In this document: positions 44,590 through 56,159 of the stretch, piece after piece | How positions within the stretch are numbered: position 1 is the stretch's first letter | How the letters are laid out: every line of letters starts with the position of its first letter | From: Tetraselmis striata | Taxonomy: Eukaryota; Chlorophyta; Chlorodendrophyceae; Chlorodendrales; Chlorodendraceae | DNA: 64,000 nt | Direction of reading: 5' to 3' | NCBI GenBank assembly: GCA_006384855.1 | Contig: VCJN01001151.1 | Coordinates: forward strand, 124,001-188,000 | Notes under the pieces: generated by a model | What the model was told of the DNA's origin: nothing | The model's input: the letters and a program-made list of their open reading frames with translations, nothing else | The model's database searches: none | Program-made: the position numbers and the translations under genes

Positions 44590-46025
44590 TTAAGAATACG
44601 ACGTTGCTCGCGCGGCACTCGCCCGGCTCAGTATGTCCGGCAACTACGAATACGGCAAAAGCAAAGAGTGTGCGGCGAGCACCGCCGGCTCGTCCGCCGT
44701 CTCCTATGCCCGTCTCGCCGAGTTGGAGGCCTTGGTGGCGAATATCGCGGTTTTGCTACGCGACTTGCTCGCCCGTGACCCTCGTCGGCTTGACGGCACC
44801 ACCACTTCGAAGCCACGCGCCCGCCCGAGGCGCTGCCGCGGAGCGCTCTCTGCCAGACGACCCGCCCCCCGCGCCGGTGACGTCTGCGCGCCCTCTCCCC
44901 TCTTGCGGCGACTACCTCCCTTGGGAGGATTGGGTCCCCCTATTTGAGCCCGGCTTTGCGATTCAGCCGGCGCCTGGGCTGTCTATATGACGCCGGGTTA
45001 TTCCCACTGCGGCTGGCGACACTAGTCGCATCCTTACCGAGAAGCGGCATTGGGCGACGCTGGACCTCGGTGTACTGCTATGTGTACCACTCGGTATACT
45101 GCTATGGCTTCTACGATGCCGTCGCTCACGCGGACTTCGACGAGGCGGCAGCGGCGAGCCGGCAATTGAAGGAGCGGCTAGCTAGGAGCGCCCTTCCCCC
45201 CCCCCCTTATTAGTGCGGCGGACATTGGCGTCCTTAAAGCAGTAATCGCGGCCTACAGCGCCAGCAACCAGCACCGCCGCGACTTCCTCTCGCATACCTA
45301 CGCCTCAAGGCGGCGGGCGATGCGGACGCGGGGTAAAAAACGCTCGCCAAGATTTCACGCGCACGCCTCCTCCGGCCCCATGAGACTGACCTCTACGGTT
45401 CGCTGGCAATGGCAACGCTCCGAGAGAAGCTTTCCAACGACAAGCCGAATGCACTACCGTCAACGCCGCGGCGAATAATAAGGCGGCCGTCAACCAACGT
45501 TTCGGCGGTGCCCTCACCCACGACGAGCCCGCCCCCAGGCCCCGCCGCCGTCCTCGCCACCCCCCGGCTCCACCGGAAGACTCCAAGCACTTCTACCTCA
45601 AGCCCAAGCCCAACAAGCCCAAGCTCACCAAGATCGACGAATGACGGCAAGGCCCGCCGCCCCGGCTCCCCGCCACGCGTGCCTACGTTCCTGCGCCACT
45701 GAGTGCGGAAGCAGTGGCGCGAACGGCAGCGAATTGGGGCGAGCGGGCGCGTGCTACGGGGGGTACGGGAGTGCGTGCCGGTGCCCTTGACCCCGGGCCC
45801 ACCTTCTCCTTTCCACCACGGCGTATCCCCGCTGGACGCTACAGACGCGCAGCTACTTCGGTGGTGGGCCGAGGAGAGTTCGAGACTAGTCCGCGTTGGA
45901 GCCCTATAACATGGGTTGACGAGCCGTTGTGTGTCGAGAGTTTTCTTTCCTAGTTCCGAAGCCGGGCAGCAACAACTGGCGCCTTGTAATCGACTTGCGC
46001 CAGCTCAACTTCTACTGCGCGGTGT
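44590..46025 (+). mobile_element. Fossil DIRS/Kangaroo-like retroelement, gag and start of reverse transcriptase
   Basis: Plus-strand remains include a gag-like helical stretch (YARLAELEALVANIAVLL, about 44705). A second stretch, VLKAVIAAYSASNQHRRDF, lies near 45233. At the right end is the opening of a reverse transcriptase palm, VPKPGSNNWRLVIDLRQLN, near 45955. This form of the palm motif is typical of DIRS-type elements. The element stops there; no further reverse transcriptase or recombinase follows. It is broken in several places and old. Confidence 0.6.
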
Positions 46026-46933
46026 GGGGTTGCGTTGTAATCAAGTCACACGCTCCTTTGGCAAATGTGACTCGCACTGCGTCTGATACTTCATTGTTAC
46101 AATAGTATTACATCACTACATGCCTCTTAATGCTACATCGGGCTGCAGTGCGGGCCTTGAGGCCGCACTGGAGTGCTTCAGCCCCACAGTCCGCCGGAAG
46201 TTCATGACTTGAGTTCAGCCTGCAGCATATCAGGCTGAACTTCAGCCGAAAGTATGCAGTGCAGCCTGGTTATGAAATCCCGACTGTGTTATGTACCCCT
46301 GGTGGCGACATGTCCAAAGTAGGTTTCGAAACTACAAGCAAATGTGCTCGCACTGCCCACGGACATACACACACATGGACACACGGACACATCGGACACA
46401 TTAGATCTCCCCGAACAAAATTCGCAGGAGAAGTTTGTGATGTTCCGATACTTCCCGTGTGGATTACTGTACAGTACTAAAAAATATCGCTGGCAGTAAC
46501 AGATCCAGCGCAAAAAGCAGAAATAAAAGATCAGCACAAGCCGCTTTAAAACGGCCTGCAAACCCTTATTGCCTACTGTATGACTGTACGGCACACTGAC
46601 AGACAGTACGACTGCTGCTCGTTTCGTTCAGCACCTGCGTGGGTATTTAGAGGTCTGGCGGTCAGACGAGAGTCATGAGATCAGAATAGCTGATACGGGT
46701 AAGGATTCTCCTTAGGGTGTATGGAGATAGTGAACGACAGATATAACCGGTACGTACCAGCACGGGAGAATAATCGGACCATCGGTATCGCGAATATGTG
46801 TTTATCCCCGGTAATAAGGGTTATGATTTGATAAGGATGATGGTTTGACCCCCCCCCCGCCCCCCGTCCCGCCGATTTTTTTGGTTTCCGCGCACTTCGT
46901 TTTTCAGGACGAATAACGCTAATGTACTAATCG
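46026..46933. other. Intergenic DNA with ttcagcc-type repeats
   Basis: No gene is seen. 46170-46260 has repeated ttcagcc/ggctgaa words like those at 35150-35220. A C-rich homopolymer run begins near 46850. Confidence 0.5.
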
Positions 46934-46940
46934 TTGCTAC

Positions 46941-46981
46941 TTTTTCCCGCCCCCGGGACAGGACTGGCACCAGTGAAACCC
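46941..46981 (-). mobile_element. Minute 5'-truncated LINE insertion (3' tail only)
   Basis: 46948-46985 is identical, over 38 bases, to the 3' end of the LINE (2907-2944). It is preceded by five T's (an A tail on the minus strand). The 7-mer ttgctac flanks it at 46934-46940 and 46982-46988. Four bases of the duplication overlap the LINE match, as is common at 5' junctions of truncated copies. Confidence 0.8.
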
Positions 46982-46988
46982 TTGCTAC

Positions 46989-47720
46989 TGATGCCGCCCC
47001 GCGGGCTTCTTCGTCCAGCGTCCTCCAAAGCGGTATCGCCGTGACGGCAGAGGATGATTCTGACTCCGAGGACGGGGGCTTTATTGGCAACACTTCTGCC
47101 GAGGGAGATCCCTAAGCCTCATGATGGCTACAAGGAGAAAAATCACGGTAAGACACACGTTTTCGGTACCCATCACGGGAAAAGTCGCAATAACCACTGA
47201 AATTCGTCGAAGTACCGGTACATACGTTACCCGGAAAAGACCCATTTAAGTCCCGTACTCATCACTTTCAGTATATATTTCCCTTGTGTTCTATATTGCG
47301 TGGCAACTTCATGATATAATATGCTCTAGGAATATTCCGACATGACGAAGGAAGTCTCTGCTAGGCGTCCCGTCCCCGTAGATGAGATTATGAACACCAA
47401 TTCTGAGTGAGCTATCCCTCGGCTCCTTGGGAATATGCTACGTTCCACTTTTGACGATTATGTATAGTCGTCAGAAGTATAGTTCCGATAATGCCCAAGC
47501 CTATCGCGGCGAGGGCGTTTGTGGTAATGATTTGACTCTCTCCGAAAGACAGGGCTCGTAAGGCCATCAAGCTGACCAAGGCTAGTATCAAGGCCGAGCA
47601 AGCTAATCCCAACAACCTTGGTGGTGATGGTGGTGGTGGTGGTCGTGGTCGTGGTCGTGGTCGCGGCCGTGGACATGGTGGTGGTGGTCGAGGCGGCGAC
47701 CGACACGGCGGTCGCCACTA
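46989..47720 (+). other. Possible exon fragments, including an RGG-rich C-terminus
   Basis: Three short plus-strand frames look protein-like. About 46986-47115 encodes an acidic tail (AEDDSDSEDGGFIGNTSAEG). About 47343-47410 encodes MTKEVSARRPVPVDEIMN. About 47541-47720 encodes KAIKLTKASIKAEQANPNN, then Gly/Arg repeats, ending at TAG 47718-47720. RGG tracts bind RNA in many proteins. No splice scheme joins the three convincingly, so this may be a gene with missing exons or a decayed gag. Confidence 0.3.
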
Positions 47721-47959
47721 GTACAAATGTACAATAACTAGTTCGATTCTACTCTCCAAATGGCCATTGTGATGGCCGGGAATAACATGATTTCACAACA
47801 ACAACAATGGCCATGGTGCCAGCCTCCTTATAGACGAGTCATCGGCCCTTGCCATGGTAGCGGTGCATTCGGCCATCTTAAAGAAACACAACCGCCCGAA
47901 TGCCAACAAGGGCTGAGTTTTGTGATGACTTTTCCCAATAGTGTGCATTGGCTTGTAGG

Positions 47960-48490
47960 GGCCTAAAATGCGTTGATTGTATCACAACGCTTTTTGCATT
48001 GAATCTCTTGCCATAGCTAGTTTTTATGTGAGCCTTCTTGAATATGTTTTTCTTGTCACTCAATGAAATCAGCAATGGTGGATATCTGCCTGCCTTTAGC
48101 TTTGAAAGTTGACCTTGCGGCTCTTTCAACATCTGGTATGTAAATGAAGCCATTGAGGTTTGCTAACTCCGTTCCAACATCTTCTCTGATATTCGTTTTC
48201 TTTGTCATAGGCTCCCGCTCCCATTTTGAACTTGATGCGTTGATGCTTTTATGTTGATTATATATATGTGCGTTGATGATCCACGGCGCATCCGCCCGGT
48301 GTGAAAAATAACCGGCGATATAGCACGCGTATGGTGTCTCATGTGCCCTTACACCGGCCTGCATATTATGTAGGAACCCCCGCCAGCCGGCGGGGGTTAA
48401 TCCCCCGCCTTCGGCGGGGGGTGGGTGGTGGGGGTCTTGGGGAGGGGGCTTGCCCCCTCCGTCCCCCAGAATTTTTTTCAAATATGCGGT
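47960..48490 (-). other. Probable organelle-derived insertion (NUPT/NUMT-like)
   Basis: The stretch is A/T-rich with T-rich plus-strand codons, unlike its surroundings. A minus-strand frame at 48056-48493 ends with a coherent, Lys/Asn/Ile-rich tail (PMTKKTNIREDVGTELANLN and on). Next to it, 48370-48470 is a cluster of GC palindromes such as cccccgccttcggcggggg and agggggcttgccccct. Palindromes of this kind are known from plastid and mitochondrial genomes of volvocine algae. The encoded protein is not recognised. Confidence 0.45.
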
Positions 48491-48717
48491 CAAAATAACG
48501 CATTTTTTGTTAGTCTCTGGGCAGATATGTATGAAGTAACTTGACAGTTGAATCAGCGATGCGTCGATTTTTCAGAAAATTTTCAAGGAACGGGTTCTAT
48601 ATGACTGGCCTACAGTTCCATGACTTGCATTGCCAGCGCTTTGAAGTAGCGACTATGAACTCGCGTGTGGCTTGCAAAGAAGTCATCAGGCGCAGCGTTT
48701 CGAGCGGCGGCTCACCG

Positions 48718-49085
48718 GATTATAGTACTTAGTGGTACATGTCAGTAGATAAGCGCTTGCTGTGACGACTAGCGAGTACCATTTTTTTTCCATTACCAGC
48801 AGCGAGTAGCGAGTAATCCTTACCAGTGAGTGGCGAGTAGCGAGTACCAGTAGCGGACTCGACCAGATTATAGTACTTAGTAGGACATGTCAGCAGATAA
48901 GCGCCGCTTGTGACGACTAGCGAGTACCATTTTTTTTTCCATTACCAGCAGCGTGTAGCGAGAACCAGTACCTCCCAACCGTGAGATCGTAATCGGACGG
49001 CTGTGTAATTAAGAACCGTGGGCGGGCGGGCGGGCGGGCGGGTGGATTATAGTACTTAGTAGTGTATGCCAGTAGATAAGCGCTT
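48718..49085. repeat. Tandem repeat, three units of 148-179 bp
   Basis: Units start at 48718, 48866 and 49045 with gattatagtacttagt, followed by gataagcgc. They carry internal gcgagtagcgagtacc words and a T-run. The third unit is cut short at about 49085. A (GGGC)n run precedes it at 49020-49042. Confidence 0.85.
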
Positions 49086-50445
49086 TAGTCATGCACCTAT
49101 AGGCCCGATCCGCAGTATACGGGTACCCGTACGGCAATAAAGCTCACCGCCGAAAAATCGATATCTGAAAAAAAAATCGATCTGAAAAAAAGCGACGCTT
49201 CGCTGGATAATATCGTGCTGCAGCAGTGCTCGCGGCATTGCGAGGCCGGACGCGACGACTCGCGCAGGCAGCGTAAGCAACAAGCGAAGCAACGAGGTGA
49301 ACGAGCCAACGACTAGCTGTGGTGACCGTGCGTGGTAAGCTAGCCCCCGACGGCAGGCAGTGGTGGGTGCTTTTCGCGGCAGAGGCCGACTCGCTTGTGC
49401 GTGGCGGGTGAGCACCCTGACTCGATTAGGCAATGCCGAGCGGCCGAGCGCCCGCGCGAGCGGCAGCCGGACTGCCCCTTGTACTTTTTGCAGCTAGCAA
49501 CGCTGTCTAGACCCGTGGCCGTGTGGGCATAATGCCTACGTCTGGACAGAATGCATATGGGCATCCCAAGGGGATCTTGAACAGCTTCAAGCCCATGCTT
49601 ACATCAATGGGGGGGTAGATATGGACAGCCGTTGGCGAGACATCCACCTTTCAAGCCTGAATTTCGAAGTTTGGCTGTCCATGAGGGGGTCCATTGGAGG
49701 GTCCATAGGGTGTCCAGGGGGTCTATCCATCTTTTTTGACACAGAATCCGTAACTATATCGGTAACACTCCGTATGCGTAGTATTCTTCGGCTATATGCT
49801 GTACATAAAGTACAGGCAATTCGTGATGGTAGTCACTTTGCGTCCGGTATTAATCAGTAAAATCCATATATATATATCTATATGACATATTACAAGTCCC
49901 GCGTATTATTACATAGCGCTAGATAACACTGCTTGCAGCTTTATATCTGATCATATCTGGCATCGGTGCTGATATACGGCCGTGAGCGCTCTAGCACTGT
50001 TCATACTTTTAATTAACGCGCGAGTATATAGATATTACTATATAAAAAAGGATTCGCGCTATATCTATTGTCTGTCCTCCCCTATATTATTCTGAAAGTA
50101 GCGACTAGTACACACGCATGCGCACTTCACTGCTCCCCGCCCCCCCCCCCCCCCCCCCCGCGGCCCCCAGCCCTGCACATGCCCTACGACCCTCGCCTGG
50201 AGGGCTGTAGGGCCCGAGGCCCGGAATCCCCTGTCCCCCCCCACGGGCTTGTGTGGCAGGCCGAACCCCCCCCCCCCCCCCCCCCCCCGGCCTTCGGCTG
50301 GCGTATATACTACATAATATGCTACCCGGCCCTTACATACCACCACCATCCCACCCCTAAATCGTGATGAAGCGGCCACAATAAGCAGCAGTGCACAAGA
50401 TGCGCACAAAAAAACCTCTAGAACACCACCCATGGCGTGTTAGGG
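49086..50445. other. Intergenic DNA with C tracts
   Basis: No gene is seen. A hairpin pairs 49621-49630 with 49672-49681 (atggacagcc/ggctgtccat). C runs lie at 50140-50160 and 50268-50288. AT-rich runs occur near 49865 and 50025. Confidence 0.5.
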
Positions 50446-50472
50446 CTAGTGCCTCGGGCAAATATGTTGTAT
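50446..50472 (+). repeat. 27-bp inverted repeat, left arm
   Basis: Exact inverted match to 51769-51795. It is followed by two copies of the palindrome gttgtatatatacaac. Confidence 0.9.
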
Positions 50473-51768
50473 ATATACAACATTTGTTGTATATATACAA
50501 CAGAAAGTATGGGCCTAGTACTATGGGCAAAACTGGCATGATGACCACCAGGGCGTCAGGGGAGGTCCAGAGGGCCCCAAATAGGATACTTAAGTTGGTC
50601 CGGGACCGGTCGGGTCGGCTGATTGGGCAGTGCAAAGCGGCCACCATTCCCAACCCACCGGTTCGCCATGCGACAACCTATTCAGCTCAAGAGCCGTGTG
50701 GCCGCCCGTCCTGGGCCGTATCAAGCCCCTGCCGCCCCCGGCAGATTACGCCAACAGAGGGCTATGAAGTTTGAAGAAGTCGCGGAGTCTGTCGTGAACG
50801 ACACATGCCGCATCAGGTGGGACCATGGCACCGAGTCCCCAGAGACCTCAACGTGCTAAAGCTGCCATCCACCGGCGCCGGCACTCTGCCTCAGGTATGA
50901 CTCCCATACCACCCAGCACTCGTCTAATACCTTGCCTGGATGATATGTCGTCGGCATGTGATGATTATGTCGACGCGTGTGGGCGGCGCGCCCGTGCGAT
51001 CGCATCTGGATGTTGAATCGGAATTCGAATGTTTTTGAAATATCACAACAACGGCCGACTGACCTGCGCCCCGCAGGCGCAGGTCAGTCAGCCCTGCCGA
51101 CCAGCCCCGTCCCGAACTCGAGGCAAGCTACGCCATGCCCATGGCCTCACGTTCCAGGACATCCCCGGAAGTGCCATGGTCACGGCGCCGGCTGTCCCTG
51201 GTGTCCCTGTGCGGAACAACGCTGGTCCGATCGCCGTCCCTCTGTTGCGTTTCGCCGCCGCTACTGTTCCGTCCGACTGCGACAACTCGGCAAACGCTCC
51301 GGCAACGACAACGCCACCAAGCAAGCCCGCTGCACTGTGGGCCGTGATGGCGATGACAAGGTGGGTTGGACGTCCTACAAGTTCCCGGACTGCGACATAC
51401 CTCGGTGCACGCCGAGCGAGAGGCGCAACGGCGTCGCCTGCTGGACCCGGCACCGTCCCAGCACCGCCCAGGACCTCGCGGTTTACACGTCAACCGCCGC
51501 ACGGACTAGGCCGCCACCGGGCAACCCTCCCCATAACCAAACCCCGTACCTCAAGATCTTCCTTACCCGGTCGGTTGGCGGCTGATGGTTGCTCCTCCGC
51601 AGTGCCCTGGCCGGAACCGGTGGTGTGACGCTGGTTCAGCGAGCTACAGCATCTTAGAGGGCGGCGCTTCTGTTAGGGCGCGGCCCGCGTAGTATTAGTA
51701 GTATGTAATTAAAATCCGTTAATGATGCCGACGCGAGCCGTGTTGTATACTCATGTTGTATATACACC

Positions 51769-51795
51769 ATACAACATATTTGCCCGAGGCACTAG
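51769..51795 (-). repeat. 27-bp inverted repeat, right arm
   Basis: Reverse complement of 50446-50472. Confidence 0.9.
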
Positions 51796-52628
51796 GGGTG
51801 GAACATGGGCCGTGTCGGGTGGGAGTTGGCGAAGCACGGGTCAAGAATCGTCCGATTCAGCCCGTGTCCAACCTCCGACCCTAAACCGTGTTTCCGCGCC
51901 CTATTTTCCGATATTATCACAGCTGCGCATCGTCCCATCGGCTCCCAATGCACCTACATGCCACCCCACGTACCGGTAGCATCGGTATTTATCGCGAGAA
52001 GAGGGAAATATACACAATCTTTGAGTGCTGCGGTGCGGTGGGTGGCGGGTCGACCGCGCATCTACTGGTGGTGGTTGACTGTGGTCCGATTCTGCACGTT
52101 TTTCTTTTCCGGCTCGGAAATCAGAGTTAGATTTCTGGCTAGCCCGCGCGTCCAAATGAGCAAAGCCGCAACTATTTGGGGGTGAGGCTGGTTGGATATT
52201 AGGAGGAGGTAGGACGGTAGTCACTGCTGAGCGAGGGCGGACTAGCTATCCGTGTCGATGGGGCCTACCATGCATGCATCGAGCGAGATTGACCCCGCAA
52301 CGCGACCGCCAACGTTCGCAAACCACCCGCCGCATAAGTCTATTGGGAATGGGACAGGATTCGAGCGTAAACGGTACAAGCCATGGGGCTGTAAATTGTC
52401 CCGTTTTTGCGGTACAACATCCGAGCGTTTAACCCTGTGCAGAATTTTAGGGTTTCGACCAGGTCGCATATACTTGCATGAAGTTCATGCGCACCTACTG
52501 GTGGCGTGGTGGGGCACCTTTATTCGACGCTGTCTAGACTCGGTTGGTGCATAGTGTGGGCAATTGTCTGCTTCCCCCACCTAGTCCAATATGACCGAGC
52601 CCATTGGAGGAGGGGCGGCGGGGGCAGA

Positions 52629-52976
52629 ATGCTGGGCGTTGCTTTGCAAGCTATGGACGACCTAGCCGCTGAAACGGAGGAGGGGAAGGCCGTCGTTGTC
52701 GCGAATTATGGGACGTTCGGTAGGCAAGAGGTTGTTGGGCTTACAATGAGTTATATCGGGTATGTGGTCGGGCACCCCACCTCGCGTAGTACCGCCCCGT
52801 TCGACCCTGCGCCTCTAGGAGAGTCGTTCATGGGGCCTCTCATGCAGCCCCACGCGTCTTTGTCCGAAGTAGTGGCGTCGGAAGTGGCTGCCGAAGGCAG
52901 CCACGTCGGCGAGGAAGCGTGCAACTGGGCCAGCGAGTCGTTAGAGAGGATGGGGGCCGTCGAACACCCTGCCTAA
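52629..52976 (+). CDS. Hypothetical open frame, 115 residues
   Basis: The frame opens at ATG 52629 and ends at TAA 52974-52976. Composition is balanced (MLGVALQAMDDLAAETEEGK at the start, Glu/Ala-rich end) and more protein-like than its neighbours. No family is recognised. No splice partners were found. It may be part of a decayed element, since the surroundings are. Confidence 0.25.
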   Translation: MLGVALQAMDDLAAETEEGKAVVVANYGTFGRQEVVGLTMSYIGYVVGHPTSRSTAPFDPAPLGESFMGPLMQPHASLSEVVASEVAAEGSHVGEEACNWASESLERMGAVEHPA

Positions 52977-53250
52977 GGCGCACTTTCTATCGGACACCGG
53001 CTTCCTGCCGAAGACGGTCACACCGAATATGTCGACTACGACGCTGTCAAGGCGGCAATATCTGGCCTTCCGACTAAATGGCGGTATCTGCATACCGCAG
53101 AGGATACTAAGGTGCGCAGCACTCCCCTTACCTGCCCTCTCGCCTTCCTACACATTGTAGCCTTCCCGTTTTGCAATCAGTGAGTTGGAAACATCCAGTC
53201 GGAAACAAGCCAGTCGTTATACAAGAATGGGGCGACGTGGACCACCCCGC

Positions 53251-56130
53251 CTAAGGCGCAGCCAAAACCTCATGAGATCGGGCAGTAGCATCCTGCCGAA
53301 AACGGCCACACCGAAAATTTTGCAGTTTTAGGGCAGTGGCTTCCTCCGAGTGAGAGGAAGGCGCAGAAGTCGGCACCGCCGAGGCTTGCCTTTCATTCGC
53401 CATGTTGGGCGGTTGCGCACAAAAGCTCAACGCTAGCGGCTCCTCGCTGGCTTGACACGCCTTACGCTTCGGCCAAAGCTGAAAATCGGCATCGGCCCCG
53501 GCGTGGGCTGCAGTCGTCAGACGATGCTGCTTCCGAGCACGCACGAATGCGGGGTTATGCTTCAACGGCAGCATGTCGCCACCCGTAATGCCCAGCAAAG
53601 CGCCCATATAACGGCTTAATAAACATTTAAATATGGGGAAAATTTTCCGGGTAGTTTTCCTTCACCATGCACTTTGCCTCCCGTCTGTGGCTGCCGTCGA
53701 TATTGACTTGAAGCGCGCACTGGGAGCCCAGAAACTTGATGATGACGTCGATCTATGGCTTGTAGGAACTTGCATCCGCCAACCTCGGGTTCTCCCCGCC
53801 TTCGAATTTCGAATGCTGCGACTAGGTCCTTGAAGTTGGCCATGGTAAGAGCGAGGGGCTCATACTCTCCGGAGGAAACTCTGCCATTGTAGTGAACTAC
53901 CGGAAAAGACATTGAGAAATTTTCGGCGGATAGGGAAGGACAGATAACATCCAAATGTTATTTGCATTTGAATAACAAATGCAAAGACATGTCTGTAAGT
54001 TGCATTGTGTATTAATTTGGATTTGTTTACGCATTTGATCCGGATAGGTACAACAAATCACGATGGGCTTTTACCTTGTAGCTTTGCGTGACCATGTTGC
54101 AGTCTTGTAGCTTTGGGGAAGGGAATTCAAATTCCGGCGGCGGAGCGACGAACTTATCGGATGGGAAGCTGAAAATGTGAGGTAGCCCCGTATCCTTGTC
54201 GGTGACGAGGTTGATTATGTCGGCGTATAACATGTTGATGTCGCCACCGTGAGATGTCTTCACCTTTGGATCACCAATCTCGACTCTGAGGTGGCCGTAA
54301 GAGATCCAATCGACAGCACCGGTGTTGCTGAAGCCATTCAAGGCCGGCGGGACGGCAAACGTATCGACATATGGAAACGCGTTCTCAAAATCCGTGCTTG
54401 TCAATGTTGGCCAAGTCATCGATGGTAATCGTACCATCCGCGAAACCTCTCAGCGCATGCGCCCGCACATTGCGCTCGACCAAAGTCCATGCGTAGTAAG
54501 ATTGGAACCGCGGCTGGGAGGAGAGTGGCGGCTGGATCGCGTGGAGTGGCAACCTCTCAAAGACGACTTCGATCCTGATCTCCTTGTACAATCCCAAGCG
54601 ATAAGGTTCCGGACAGATCTGCGGTAACAAGCATGTGCATATTAAAATTTATTGACACACGATATTGACACACGAATTCAAAAACCTCGGCTGTGTTTAT
54701 CTCACCCAATAGCGCCCTCTCCCGTACTACCGACGTCCGTGATTTTTCCGATGCACGCGGCAAGTGGCCCCCTTGGATCATCGAAAACGTCATTGCCAAT
54801 CAACAGGCTTGCCCTGTGCAATTCGATGTACACATCGATATGTACCTTGGCCCTTGTATCTTTGAACCAGTGGATACTCCAGCTCCGCGAAGTGAAGTCG
54901 CTGTAGCCCCCATCTTGTTCTTGGAATTCGTCGCCGTCGTCAAAGAAGTCGCCAAAAGAGGCGATTGTCAGCAGCTTTGTCTTCCTCTCGGGTCCAGGAG
55001 TGCCGGTGATGTCGAGAGCTTGCTTGCGCTTCTCTGCCGCCCCTTGCCTCCGTTCTTCCTCTGTGCCGAAGATCTCTTCATCCGTGCACATACTGAGGAA
55101 TTCAGGAACCCTTCTTCTCGGAGCCTCGGCAATAGAGGCTCGAGAACCAGAGGCTCCACAACCGGATGCTTGCCCGGTAGCATTACAGATTCGCCGTGGT
55201 TGTCTAGTAGCCGCGGACTGATGAAATCTGATGTGCGATGCAGGAAATTCAACTCCGTGGTAGAAAGATTCCGTACATCAGAATTCAGATGGACAACACC
55301 GTCAGGGAGAACAAGAATAGGAACGTGGCGGCCCTCTGCAATTGGCTTGTTTCTATCGGCATCTGTGACGTCATTCATTTGGTCTTCTTGCATGTCGGGA
55401 CACTCATGAACGGGTTGACCAAATCTTCAGACGCATCAGTCTTGCGCTAACTCGAAGCTCCGCCTACACAGTCGAGGCCTTTCTTGACTTGGTGGCGAAG
55501 GCATTCTCGCCCACTCCGGAGATTGCTGAGCTCTCATTCTCCCTCGACTTCTCTGAGTGGTTAAGGCCCCATTTCCAAGATCACATTCATGACATCAGTA
55601 GGCCGCACAAATTCGAGTTCACCCGTGATGACGCCGCCGCGTTTGGCGGCTCGTTGCGCACCGCCTTGTGGCCCAACACACCTACCGCTTTCCGAGCCCG
55701 TGCAAATCTTGAAGAACGCGCCAATTGGGACGCCCTAGATTCGTGCGGGCCGGTCCCTTTTGTACGCTCTCTGCGACAAAAAGAAGCCCGACGCGCTGAA
55801 GGTCCAGAGGAACTTGGATGACTTCAAGAAGGTCAGGTCATCCATCACGGACCTGGCGGTCTAGTGGCATTTCTCCCCAAGTCGAGCGCGAGAGCTGGAA
55901 GAATTTGCTCGACGACTTGGATGAGATGCAAACTGCTCCTTCGGCAGCTTTCTCCGGGTTCTAACCGCAGCGGAAAGAGGAAGTTGACGACTTCTTGCGC
56001 GAGCACGGGCAGACCGCGCCCGCTGAGGCACGTCACACGATGGCTACCAACGCAGACCTCAAAACAATGCCGAAGCCGCTCGCATTAAAGCCGAGGTTCG
56101 TGCTCAAGTGCTTCAAAATGAATTCCGCGG
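53251..56130. pseudogene. Broken coding DNA of unknown origin, two opposed parts
   Basis: 53251-55393 reads on the minus strand as successive protein-like stretches, such as HIDVYIELHRASLLIGNDVF and GDINMLYADIINLV. 55489-56130 reads on the plus strand (for example PHFQDHIHDISRPHKFEF). Codon use is more A/T-rich than in the host exons. The region is broken in several places; a few of the frame changes could instead be introns. I recognise no domain. It may be a decayed mobile or virus-like element, or a dead host gene. Confidence 0.35.
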
Positions 56131-56159
56131 TGCAAAATAGATTAAATTACTGTTTGTTG

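Larger units (their letters stand above)
50446..51795. mobile_element. 1350-bp segment with terminal inverted repeats, unclassified
   Basis: The ends are a perfect 27-bp inverted repeat, with similar gttgtat-rich DNA just inside each arm. GGG flanks both sides and could be a 3-bp target duplication. Interior frames are Pro/Arg/Ala-rich and do not resemble a transposase. A non-autonomous DNA element is the simplest reading. Confidence 0.4.

Noticed and set aside
50446-51795. CACTA (EnSpm) transposon
   Set aside because: The CACTA/TAGTG words are at the ends but in the opposite order (TAGTG left, CACTA right), and no matching transposase is present.
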